64,000 nucleotides of DNA from contig JAIEQF010000007.1 of assembly GCA_019747895.1 (NCBI GenBank), positions 56,530 to 120,529 of the forward strand. Direction: 5' to 3'. The DNA is from Chthoniobacterales bacterium (GTDB lineage Bacteria; Verrucomicrobiota; Verrucomicrobiia; Chthoniobacterales; UBA6821). Numbering within the stretch: the first letter of the stretch is position 1; each line of letters starts with the position of its first letter. The translations under genes and the position numbers were made by a program. Shown here piece by piece: positions 52,185 through 62,000 of the stretch. Below the pieces are notes generated by a model that worked only from the letters and a program-made list of their open reading frames with translations, was not told the origin of the DNA and did not search any database.

Positions 52185-55169
52185 CTAGCTCAACCTTCCA
52201 CAACAGCTCTTAAACTTCTTCCCACTCCCACAAGGGCACAGATCATTGCGGCCAATCTTGGGAGTTTCGCGTTGAAAACTTTTTTCGAAGATCGATTCTT
52301 CTTCGCGAGATTCTTTGCTTTCTTTTCCAACAGACGCAGAAGTGCTGACGGAAGCGGGAGCTAAGGGATCCGATTGCTGCAGGAATTGATAAGGCATGCT
52401 TGCGAGGACTGCCTCAAAGGCTTTGAGGTTGCTCGTGCTGCGGAAAAGGTTGTGAAGCACTTCGGCTTTGATGTTGTGCATTAATTCCACAAACATCGCA
52501 TACCCTTCCGTTTTGTATTCGGTGAGCGGATCTTTTTGACCATAGGCACGCAAGTTAACTGCTTCGCGCAAACCATCCATTGCGTAGAGATGTTCCTGCC
52601 AGAGGCGATCTATCGCATTGAGCATGACATAACGCTCCAGCCCATTCCGTGCAGTTGGATCTTCGGCGCTTGATTTTTTATCATAGGCCTCTTTAAGAAG
52701 CTTGATCAAAAATTCGCTATTCTCTTCCACCGTGCGACTGGAAAAATCCGCCTTCTCGCGTGATAATCCCAATGGAAAAGTAGCATGGACCCATTGAAGC
52801 AATCCCTCTTCATCAGGCACCTCTCCGGGTTGCTCTTCTAAAAACGCCGCTACTTTTTTAGGCACCACTTCTTCAATGACCTCATCGACCATGGCTCGTG
52901 GATTTTCTCCATCCATCACTTCATTGCGATAACCATAGATCACGTTTCGCTGTTGGTTCATCACATCATCAAACTCCAGCGTCCGTCGGCGAACGAGGTA
53001 GTTGCGCTGCTCCACCCGCTTCTGAGCCGTTTCCACGCTCTTGTTGAGCCACGGATGTTCCAACTCTTCTCCCTCTTTGATGCCAAAACGCTCCATGATT
53101 TTGGTCATCCGATCACTCGCGCCAAAATTCCGCATCAAGTCATCTTCAAAGCTGACATAAAAACGAGAAAGCCCAGGGTCTCCTTGACGCGCACAACGTC
53201 CTCGCAGCTGACGATCGATGCGACGCGATTCGTGCCGCTCGGTACCCATGACAAAAAGGCCCTGCACCTCAGAAACTCCTTCTCCCAATTTAATATCGGT
53301 ACCACGACCGGCCATATTGGTAGAAATGGTCACCGCCCCGCGCAACCCAGCACGCGTAATAATCTCAGCCTCCTGCATGTGAAACTTCGCATTGAGCACC
53401 GTGTGCGGAATTTTTTCACGCTTCAACATACGGCTCACAAGCTCCGAAGCCTCAACACTAGCTGTTCCGACAAGCACCGGTTGCCCACGACCATGAGAGG
53501 CTTTGATCTCTTCAATCACCGCCGCATATTTTTCGCGCCGTGTTTTATAAATGCGATCGTTTTGATCCAGACGACGCACCGGCCTGTTCGTCGGAATCAC
53601 CACGACATTCAAATTGTAGATGTCATGAAATTCATTCGCCTCGGTCTCGGCCGTTCCGGTCATGCCAGCCAGTTTTTCGTAAAGACGGAAGTAATTTTGA
53701 ATCGTTATCGTCGCTAAGGTCTGCGTCTCACGATCAATCTGAACTCCTTCCTTGGCCTCTACAGCCTGATGCAACCCATCGCTCCAGCGACGGCCTGGCA
53801 TCTTGCGTCCCGTGAAAGTATCGACGATGATCACCTTATTTTCTTCAACGACATATTCGACATCTTTTTCATAAAGACAATATGCTTTGAGAAGTTGAGC
53901 AATATTGTGAATCCGTTCGCCCTGACGATCGCAATGCTCCTGCGCCACTTGCTTCTTGTTGTTTTTTTCAACATCGCTGAGCGACGCGTCGTTTTCAATA
54001 TCAGCAAACTCGGTCAACAGATCAGGAAGAACGAAGGCATTGGGATCATCAGGATTGAGGAAGTTGCGTCCCATCTCAGTCAAGTCAGCATCGTGCTGAC
54101 GTTCTTCAATCGAAAAATAAAGTTCCTCCTTGAGCGCCACCAGAGCGTCTTTGGAGCTCTCTTGATAAAACGAAAGCTCGGCTTTATCCATGAGCTTACG
54201 CATTTCTGGATCTTCCATCATCCGCATCAATCCTTTGTTGCGCGGCTGTCCTAGCTTTACTTTGAAGAGGAGCAGGCCCACTTTTTCTTTGTCTGCTTTT
54301 TCTTCTTTTTCGTAGAGCTCCTTAGCCTCATTGATGAGACGCGTGCAAAGCATTGATTGATTGCGCACCAATTGTGCAACCAATGGCTTCAAATGATCAT
54401 ACTGATGTGTCGAGATCGTAGCAGGACCGCTGATGATCAAAGGAGTTCGTGCCTCATCAATCAAGATAGAGTCAACTTCATCCACAATAGCGTAGTAATG
54501 CCCACGTTGAACTTGCTGTTCGCGACTGGTGGCCATTCCATTATCGCGCAAATAATCAAAACCAAATTCACTATTGGTACCGTAAGTGATATCGCACTCG
54601 TATTGCGCACGTCGCTCTTCCGGAGACTGATCGTGTTGAATAATACCGACGGTCAATCCTAAAAAACTGTAGAGTTGTCCCATGCACTCAGCATCACGTC
54701 GCGCTAGATAATCATTGACCGTCACTAGATGCACACCACGCCCGGTTAATGCGTTGAGATAAACAGCGAGCGTTGCGACCAACGTTTTTCCTTCACCTGT
54801 GGCCATTTCGGCAATCCGTCCGCGATGCAACACAATACCACCCACTAGCTGCACATCAAAATGAACCATGTTCCAAGTCATCTCTTGATCACAAACCAAA
54901 AAGACCCGACCACAAAGACGCCTTGCTGCATTTTTGACCACTGCAAAAGCCTCTGGCAATATTTCTTCCAGACGCTCCGCTAATTTTCCTGAATCAGTGA
55001 TTGTTGAAAGCTCTGCTTTCCATGCTGCTGTCTTTTCCCGGAGAGCCTCCTCGGGCAATGATTGCAATTGCTGCTCGAGCTCATTGATCTGATGAACCAG
55101 CGGCATCATACGACGAATCTCGCGTTGGTTCTTAGAACCAATGATTTTTTTTAAAATGAAATTTAGCAT
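52185..55169 (-). CDS. secA: Protein translocase ATPase SecA
   Basis: 994 aa. Motor domains: MATGEGKT (Walker A, residues 122-129), VDEVDSILIDEARTPLIISG, GMTGTAETEANEF, TNMAGRGTDIKLGEGV and QLRGRCARQGDPG. Residues about 255-405 form a large insertion with a second conserved block EELYFSIEERQHDADLTEMG before the YVVEENKVIIVDTFTGR segment, longer than in Escherichia coli and like PVC and Bacteroidetes SecA. The C-terminus has a zinc-binding RNDLCPCGSGKKFKSCCG motif for SecB and lipid contact. Drives preprotein export through SecYEG. Confidence 0.98.
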   Translation of the reverse strand: MLNFILKKIIGSKNQREIRRMMPLVHQINELEQQLQSLPEEALREKTAAWKAELSTITDSGKLAERLEEILPEAFAVVKNAARRLCGRVFLVCDQEMTWNMVHFDVQLVGGIVLHRGRIAEMATGEGKTLVATLAVYLNALTGRGVHLVTVNDYLARRDAECMGQLYSFLGLTVGIIQHDQSPEERRAQYECDITYGTNSEFGFDYLRDNGMATSREQQVQRGHYYAIVDEVDSILIDEARTPLIISGPATISTHQYDHLKPLVAQLVRNQSMLCTRLINEAKELYEKEEKADKEKVGLLLFKVKLGQPRNKGLMRMMEDPEMRKLMDKAELSFYQESSKDALVALKEELYFSIEERQHDADLTEMGRNFLNPDDPNAFVLPDLLTEFADIENDASLSDVEKNNKKQVAQEHCDRQGERIHNIAQLLKAYCLYEKDVEYVVEENKVIIVDTFTGRKMPGRRWSDGLHQAVEAKEGVQIDRETQTLATITIQNYFRLYEKLAGMTGTAETEANEFHDIYNLNVVVIPTNRPVRRLDQNDRIYKTRREKYAAVIEEIKASHGRGQPVLVGTASVEASELVSRMLKREKIPHTVLNAKFHMQEAEIITRAGLRGAVTISTNMAGRGTDIKLGEGVSEVQGLFVMGTERHESRRIDRQLRGRCARQGDPGLSRFYVSFEDDLMRNFGASDRMTKIMERFGIKEGEELEHPWLNKSVETAQKRVEQRNYLVRRRTLEFDDVMNQQRNVIYGYRNEVMDGENPRAMVDEVIEEVVPKKVAAFLEEQPGEVPDEEGLLQWVHATFPLGLSREKADFSSRTVEENSEFLIKLLKEAYDKKSSAEDPTARNGLERYVMLNAIDRLWQEHLYAMDGLREAVNLRAYGQKDPLTEYKTEGYAMFVELMHNIKAEVLHNLFRSTSNLKAFEAVLASMPYQFLQQSDPLAPASVSTSASVGKESKESREEESIFEKSFQRETPKIGRNDLCPCGSGKKFKSCCGRLS

Positions 55170-55181
55170 AAAAAATTTTAA

Positions 55182-55337
55182 TTAACCGCAAAGAACGCAA
55201 AGAGCGCAAAAAAAGAATATTAGAAGGGTTTTATCGATTTGTAAAAAGCCCCCTTAATTCGTCATGAATGTTCTAACATGCAATCTAATTAAAAACCCTC
55301 TTAATTCTTTGTGCTCTTTGCGTTCTTTGCGGTTAAT
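55182..55337. repeat. Inverted pair of CGCAAAGAA-type tandem arms between gyrA and secA
   Basis: TTAACCGCAAAGAACGCAAA plus GAGCGC on the left (55182-55216) and the complement at 55304-55337, a stem of about 30 bp with a loop of about 90 bp. Smaller direct units (AAGGGTTTTAT, AAAAACCCTCTTAATTC) lie in the loop. The pair separates two minus-strand genes, gyrA upstream and secA downstream. Confidence 0.88.
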
Positions 55338-55350
55338 TTTCTTGTACTCT

Positions 55351-57921
55351 TTACTCTTCGCTCAGCTCTTCCTGTTGGCTCACCACAGGCGCGATCGCTT
55401 GAAGTTTTTCTTTGCCGGGAAGGTTGATTAATTTTACACCCATTGTGTTCCGTCCCGCTGGGCGGATTTCTGCAACGCGTGTTCGAACCATTTGCCCACC
55501 AGAGGTGATCAACATGATTTCATCACGCTCCGTCACTGCTAACGCTCCAACGACAGAACCAGTTTTATCACCGGTCTTCATCGTGATGATGCCTTTGCCA
55601 CCGCGAGTCTGTATCCGATAATCATCAAAGGTTGTCCGCTTGCCGATTCCATTTTCACCGGCTACGAGTAACGTAGCATCTGCAGAAACAACTGCCACTG
55701 CCACAACGGCATCTCCTTTATTTAGACGAATACCCCAGACGCCAATAGTCTTGCGACCTTGATCACGGAGCTCTTCTTCGTTGAAACGCAGGCTCATTCC
55801 TTCTTTGGTGACTAAAACCACTTCGTTATGACCATTGGTCTGGACCGCATCGATGAGGACATCTCCCTCTTCAATGTGAATGGCGATGAGGCCTCCTTTA
55901 CGAATATTTGCAAAGTCAGCTAAGTTTGACTTCTTCACGATGCCGCTCTGGGTAGCAAATAGAATGTGAAGGTTTTCATCCCACGTGTTATCGACACCGC
56001 CCACTCCTCCCGTGTGCTTTGATTGGATGCGAAGCGTTGCTGCAAGCTGCTCTCCAGGCTGCAGATTTAAAATATTCGCAATCGAACGTCCTTTTGCCGT
56101 ACGGCTCATTTCAGGAATTTCATAGACGCGCTCGACATAACAACGCCCACTCTTCGTAAAGAACATCAGATAATCATGAGCGCTAGCCGTAAAGAGATGC
56201 TCCACAAAATCCCCTTCTTCCTCTTCATTCATGGCCTCACGAGTCGTCATCCCAACAACACCTTTGCCGCCACGTTTCTGAGCCCTGTACGAGCTGACAG
56301 CGGTCCGTTTGATGAAACCTTTGTGAGTGACCGTGATGATACAGCCTTCATTGGCAATGAGGTCTTCAATTAACATCTCTCCCTCTGCGGGAATAATTTC
56401 TGTTAACCGAGGACGCCCATGTTTTTCTTGAATCGCGCGAAGTTCTGATTTAATCAGGCCCAAGACACGTTCTTCTCGAGCTAAAATATCTTCGAGATCA
56501 GCAATAATTTTGAGGAGTTCTTGATACTCAGCAATGACTTTGTCGCGCTCGAGTCCTGTCAATTGATAGAGGCGGAGTTCTAAGATGGCATCGACTTGCG
56601 CTTCGCTCATCAAATACTTCCCATCAGTCAAGCGAACTTCACTTCGTATCAAAACACCAAATTTTTCAACTTGTTTTTTGCTAAATTCAAAAGCTAACAA
56701 CTTCACCTTGGCCTCATCGCGATTGGAAGAGTCACGAATGATTTTGATAAACTCATCCAAGTTCGCCAGCGCAATGAGATAACCCTCTAACTTTTCGGCA
56801 CGCGCTTCAGCCTGGCGCAAGAGGAAACGTGTGCGTCGCAAAATGACTTCGCGTCGATGTTCAATAAAACAAGCAATCGCCTCTTTAAGAGAAAGCAATT
56901 TTGGACGGCCTCGATCAATGGCCAGCATGATCACTGAGAAAGATGATTCCAGCGCCGTGTGCTTGTAGAGATTGTTGATAACGACCTTGGGAATTCCATC
57001 TCGTTTGAGTTCAATGACAACACGCGTATTTTCATCAGACTCGTCGCGAACTGCGCTAATCTCAGGAATAATTTTTTCATTAACAAGAGCTGCAATTTTT
57101 TCTACGAGTGTGGCGCGATTGACGTTGTAAGGAATTTCGGTAATGACAATCTGCTCGCGGCCGCCTTTGACTTCTTCAAGGCCAGCACGGCCTCGCACCT
57201 TCACAGAACCACGTCCTGTCTCAAAGTATTGACGAATGCCACCAACTCCACAGAGCTGACATCCTGTTGGAAAGTCAGGACCCTTGACATGCGTCATCAA
57301 TTCATCGAGCGTGATCTCGGGCGCATCGACCTGTGCACAAATCGCATCAATCATCTCACTGAGATTGTGCGGCGGAATGTTGGTCGCCATACCGACAGCA
57401 ATTCCAGTTCCACCATTGACTAAAAGATTAGGGAAAGAAGCAGGAAAAACAGTTGGCTCCTCACGCGTGTCATCGTAGTTGGGAACAAAGTCAACAGTAT
57501 CATTTTCCATGTCCTCCATGAGCGAGGCTCCTAGCGGCCTGAGACGGGCCTCGGTGTAACGCATCGATGCCGGAGGATCGCCTTCCACCGAACCAAAATT
57601 TCCTTGTCCTTCGATTAACATCTCGCGCATCGCCCAATGTTGTGCCATGTGGACAAGTGTTGGATAAATGGCTTGGTCACCATGAGGGTGATAGTTACCC
57701 ATCGTCTCACCGACAATCTTCGCACACTTCAGATGCTTTCGCGTCGGCATCACCCCCAATTCATGCATTGCATAGAGAATGCGTCGCTGCGACGGCTTCA
57801 ATCCATCTCGCGCATCAGGCAAGGCACGCGAAATAATAACCGACATCGAATAATCGAGGAAGGACCGAGACATCTCTTCTGAGACGTCGATGTTTTCTAC
57901 TTTTTCGTTTTGGTGATACAA
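55351..57921 (-). CDS. gyrA: DNA gyrase subunit A
   Basis: 856 aa. [40 protein letters not shown] and [10 protein letters not shown] (catalytic Tyr122) form the breakage-reunion domain; [14 protein letters not shown] is the GyrA box and six beta-pinwheel repeats follow. Introduces negative supercoils with GyrB. At the quinolone-determining positions it has Gln83 and Pro87 where Escherichia coli has Ser83 and Asp87. No gyrB is adjacent. A short acidic tail ends the protein (QQEELSEE). Confidence 0.98.
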   Translation of the reverse strand: MYHQNEKVENIDVSEEMSRSFLDYSMSVIISRALPDARDGLKPSQRRILYAMHELGVMPTRKHLKCAKIVGETMGNYHPHGDQAIYPTLVHMAQHWAMREMLIEGQGNFGSVEGDPPASMRYTEARLRPLGASLMEDMENDTVDFVPNYDDTREEPTVFPASFPNLLVNGGTGIAVGMATNIPPHNLSEMIDAICAQVDAPEITLDELMTHVKGPDFPTGCQLCGVGGIRQYFETGRGSVKVRGRAGLEEVKGGREQIVITEIPYNVNRATLVEKIAALVNEKIIPEISAVRDESDENTRVVIELKRDGIPKVVINNLYKHTALESSFSVIMLAIDRGRPKLLSLKEAIACFIEHRREVILRRTRFLLRQAEARAEKLEGYLIALANLDEFIKIIRDSSNRDEAKVKLLAFEFSKKQVEKFGVLIRSEVRLTDGKYLMSEAQVDAILELRLYQLTGLERDKVIAEYQELLKIIADLEDILAREERVLGLIKSELRAIQEKHGRPRLTEIIPAEGEMLIEDLIANEGCIITVTHKGFIKRTAVSSYRAQKRGGKGVVGMTTREAMNEEEEGDFVEHLFTASAHDYLMFFTKSGRCYVERVYEIPEMSRTAKGRSIANILNLQPGEQLAATLRIQSKHTGGVGGVDNTWDENLHILFATQSGIVKKSNLADFANIRKGGLIAIHIEEGDVLIDAVQTNGHNEVVLVTKEGMSLRFNEEELRDQGRKTIGVWGIRLNKGDAVVAVAVVSADATLLVAGENGIGKRTTFDDYRIQTRGGKGIITMKTGDKTGSVVGALAVTERDEIMLITSGGQMVRTRVAEIRPAGRNTMGVKLINLPGKEKLQAIAPVVSQQEELSEE

Positions 57922-57929
57922 GGGAAGTG

Positions 57930-57990
57930 ACTGTTGAAATGTTGAAGCGTTGAAGCGTTGAAATGTGGAGGTTTAGTTTTTACAACTTTC
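57930..57990. repeat. Tandem GTTGAAGC units upstream of gyrA
   Basis: TGTTGAAATGTTGAAGCGTT and GAAGCGTTGAAATG repeat an 8-10 bp unit about four times, with a weak complementary CAACTTTCACATTTCG at 57980. No clear promoter; the remaining gap to 58174 shows no further feature. Confidence 0.65.
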
Positions 57991-58174
57991 ACATTTCGAT
58001 AAGGCACTCAACACTACCAACCTCTTTTTATTTCAGCAAAATAAAACGGCATTGGTAGCCGCTCATTATCATAGAACCTCTCCTCTATGATCAATCATAA
58101 AGTTACTTTATTTGGTTTCCTACTTCTTGTGTTTCATTGACAAGCCCACTGACATCAAAGATAATCCGCGACTT

Positions 58175-59047
58175 ATGGCACGCTACCTCGATCCTAAGAA
58201 TGATTTTATTTTCAAAAGAATTTTTGGACAACATCCTGAGTTACTCAAGAGCTTTCTCAATGCCATCTTGCCGTTGCCGGATGATTGCGTCATTGAAAGC
58301 TTGACTTACCTTCCGACCGAACATATTCCCGAACTCCTTGCTCTAAAATATTCGATTGTCGATGTTCGTTGTTGCGACAATCGTGGACGGCACTTTATTG
58401 TTGAGATGCAGGTGCAATGGACGAGCGATTTCATCAAGCGAATGCTCTTTAACACAGCAGCAACTTATGTGCGCCAACTTGAGAAAAAGGAACAATATCG
58501 AGATCTGAGCCCTGTCTATGGATTAGCTTTACTCGATACTAAGTTTGATCAGAGTGAAGAATGGTTTCATCATTATCAGATGACGCACGCTGTTGATAAA
58601 AATAAAACCTTAGATGATGTTCAGCTTGTCTTGATCGAACTTCCTAAACTCAAACCGACAACAATAACTCAAAAAAAATTGGCGATTTTGTGGCTCCGTT
58701 TTTTAAAAGAAATTGACGAGAAAACTCGAGAAGTCGATCCTAGCTTGCTGAACGCAGAGCCAATCAAAGAAGCTCTCCATCTGCTTGAAGTTGCTTCTTA
58801 TGATGAAGCTGAATTAATGGCTTATGATCAACGTTGGGATGCTGTTCGCTCAGAGAAGACTTTATTGAGCGGGAGATTTGCTGAAGGTAAAGCTGAAGGT
58901 AAAGCTGAAGGCAAAACTGAAGGTAAAGCTGAAAGTGAAGCAAATATTGTTAGAAACATGCATCGCTCCGGTTTCCCTATCGAGCAAATTTGTAAAATCG
59001 TCCTCTTGTCACAGGAGGAAGTAAAAAAGATTATTTACACCTCATAG
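58175..59047 (+). CDS. Rpn family recombination-promoting nuclease (PD-(D/E)XK, transposase-like)
   Basis: 290 aa from the ATG at 58175; the frame continues upstream to a TTG at 58112 but the family starts at MARYLDPKNDFIFKRIFG. SIVDVRCCDNRGRHFIVEMQ and VQWTSDFIKRMLFN give the D...E-x-Q nuclease core and the following Tyr. Residues about 236-255 are five tandem AEGK units. These proteins promote RecA-independent recombination and are common in accessory DNA. Lies 16 bp before gltB on the same strand, so it could influence gltB expression. Confidence 0.9.
   Translation: MARYLDPKNDFIFKRIFGQHPELLKSFLNAILPLPDDCVIESLTYLPTEHIPELLALKYSIVDVRCCDNRGRHFIVEMQVQWTSDFIKRMLFNTAATYVRQLEKKEQYRDLSPVYGLALLDTKFDQSEEWFHHYQMTHAVDKNKTLDDVQLVLIELPKLKPTTITQKKLAILWLRFLKEIDEKTREVDPSLLNAEPIKEALHLLEVASYDEAELMAYDQRWDAVRSEKTLLSGRFAEGKAEGKAEGKTEGKAESEANIVRNMHRSGFPIEQICKIVLLSQEEVKKIIYTS
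58880..58939 (+). repeat. Five tandem 12-bp units in the Rpn gene
   Basis: Units GCTGAAGGTAAA (two perfect, three with one to three changes), each encoding AEGK-type tetrapeptides. Length-variable tails of this kind are typical of the family. Confidence 0.9.
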
Positions 59048-59063
59048 CTATTCAGAAGGCGCT

Positions 59064-62000
59064 ATGAACCATTCCTTACCTCACCATCAAAGCCGTCTCA
59101 GTCTTTACGACCCCGCTCATGAGCATGATGCCTGCGGAGTCGGCATGGTGGCGCAAATTGACGGAACTCGTTCGAATCGTATTTTAAAAGTTGGTCTTCA
59201 CTCGCTCTGTGGCCTCATGCATCGTGGCGCTCTTGATGCTGACTCCTGCACCGGTGATGGCGCTGGAATCACCACTCAAATTCCATACCAACTTTTTAGA
59301 AAAGTTATTGCAGCCTTGGGACATCAACTCTACAACGACACGGATCTTGGCGTTGGAATGATGTTTTTGCCTCATCAAAATCTCTATGCACAAGCTCGCG
59401 CTAAGGCTATTACCGAGGAAGTGGTCGCCAAACGCGGACTCTTTCTTTTTGGATGGCGCCCCGTGCCGACGTTACCCCACGTCTTAGGAAACAAGGCCTT
59501 CTCGACAATGCCGACCATTCAGCAAGTCTTGATGGGCCGCCCCGAAGGAATGAGTGACGATGACTTTGAGCGCCGCCTTTTCTTAGCTCGCAACGAAATC
59601 GAAGACCGCGCAGCGCAAGATAAGATTGAAGATTTTTACATCCTCTCTTTTTCTCATCGCATGCTTGTCTACAAAGGACTTTTGGTAGCAGCTTCCTTGG
59701 AAAAATTTTATCCCGATCTTGCTAATCCTGATTACGAAACCGCGCTCTGCGTCTATCATCAGCGCTATAGCACCAATACGTTTCCGACTTGGCCATTAGC
59801 TCATCCCTTTCGGATGCTCTCCCACAATGGAGAAATCAACACGGTCCGCGGCAATCGCCAGTGGACTAAGGCTCGCGAAGCGGAAATCAAAGCTGACTTT
59901 TGGGGAGCCGATGTTGACCTTCTCAAGCCCATTATTCAATCAGGAGGCTCTGACTCCTCCAGCCTCGATAATGTTTTAGAAATCCTCACCATGTCAGGCC
60001 GCTCCCTCCTGCATGCGATGACAATGCTGGTTCCTCCATCGTGGCGCACTGATAAAAATATCTCCCCGGAGCTCGCTGCTTTTTTTCAATATCATACTTG
60101 CCTCTGCGAGCCTTGGGATGGTCCTGCAGCGCTCGTCTTCACAGATGGAACAACCGTCGCTGCGTGCCTCGATCGCAACGGCCTTCGTCCTGCTCGTTAT
60201 GAAATTAGCGAGGATGGTATTTTTTCGATCGGCTCTGAAATGGGCACGAGCGGCCTCGACCAAGTCGCGATTATTGAAAAAGGACGCCTCGCTCCCGGCG
60301 AAATGATCGCGGTCGACACCGCTCAAGGAAAACTCTTGCGCGATGCCGAAATCAAACGTCACCTCTCGACAGAACGCGACTATACCAAGATAGTCGCTGA
60401 GAACCTCATTAAGATACCTTCGATTGAGGCTCATGAGATTAAGGAACCGAGAGAAGAGAGTACTCTTCCTTTGCTCACGCGACAACAGATAACCTTTGGT
60501 TACAGCAGTGAAGAATTAGACATGGTCTTCAAGCCAATGATTTATGATGGAGCTGAGGCGGTTGGCTCCATGGGAAGTGATACACCTCTAGCTGTCCTCT
60601 CAATTCGGCCACGTCTCCTCTTCACTTATTTCCAACAACTCTTCGCTCAAGTCACAAACCCTCCGATCGATCCGATTCGCGAACGTTCCGTGATGTCCCT
60701 CTTCACGGCAATGGGATGGAAGCGCAACCTGCTCGCAGCGACTCCTGAACATGCTCAGCAAATCACGATTGATTCTCCCATCTTGCTGACGGAAGAATTA
60801 GAACGATTGAAAAATATTGGAGGCGTTCACAAAATACTCACCGTTTCCACCCTCTGGAAAAAAAGCGAGGAAACATCAAGCCTCGCTCCTCCAATTCAAG
60901 AACTCTGCAAGCAAGCAGAAGCAGCGATTGACCAAGGAGCTCGGATGGTTATTCTAAGCGACATCGGCGTTGATACTGATCACGTCCCGATCCCATCGCT
61001 CTTGGCTGTTGGCGCCGTACACCATCATCTGACTCGTGTTGGAAAACGGATGAAAGCCAGTTTGATTTGCCAAACAGGCGAAGCTCGTGATGTCCATCAG
61101 ATGGCCTGTCTGATTGGCTATGGAGCTAGCGCGATTCATCCCTATCTGGCGATAGAAACGATACGTTCCATTTTATCAAAAGAAAAAGAACCGATCGCTT
61201 GGAGTCTTGCACTTTTGAATTATAAAAAAGCTCTCTGCAATGGTCTTTTGAAAATCATGTCAAAGATGGGCATCTCGGTCGTTGGAAGTTACCGCGGCGC
61301 GCAGACGTTTGAAGCGATCGGCCTCTCTTCGGAGTTGATTGAGAGTTGCTTCGAGGGGACTTCTTCCAAACTCGAAGGAATCGGCTTTGAAGAAATCGCT
61401 GAAGAAAGCCTCTCTCGCCATCAATTGGCTTTTGCGCCAACAACGGAAGAAGAGGCTGCTAGATTTCAAAAAACGGAATTTGTCTTCAAGCTCGCTGAGG
61501 GCAATGAGAGGCAAGGAGTCGACGGCGCACAGCGACTGAGTGTACAAAAGGCACTCGATGGCGCGAGCACCGGCGCGACGCAACCTATCGCGGCCTCAGT
61601 AGAGTTTCAAGCCAAATTACCCGATGCCGGCTTTTACCGCTTCCGACGGACCGGAGAGATGCATGTCGTCACGCCGCCGGTCATCAAAAATTTTCACACG
61701 TTCATTCGCACAGGAAAAGCTGAAGACTACCAAGCTTACGTTAGTGCCGTCTTAACCAATAGACCACATTCACTGCGCAACTTGCTCACTTTCGTTCCAA
61801 AAGAACCTGTTCCTCTTGAAGAAGTCGAACCGATTGAAGAGATTCGTCGCCGTTTCACCACAGCAGGCATGTCCCTGGGAGCACTCAGCCCTGAGGCTCA
61901 TGAAACCTTAGCCATCGCAATGAATCGTATTGGCGGCAAATCCAACTCTGGCGAGGGCGGCGAAGATCCCGAGCGTTACAAACGTCGTGAGAATGGCGAC

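Noticed and set aside
52953..54254. Long plus-strand frames opposite secA
   Set aside because: Antisense shadows of a strongly conserved gene, with His/Arg-rich nonsense composition.
58175..59047. Rpn-type gene as an intact insertion sequence
   Set aside because: No terminal inverted repeats or target duplications flank it; it is a single nuclease gene.
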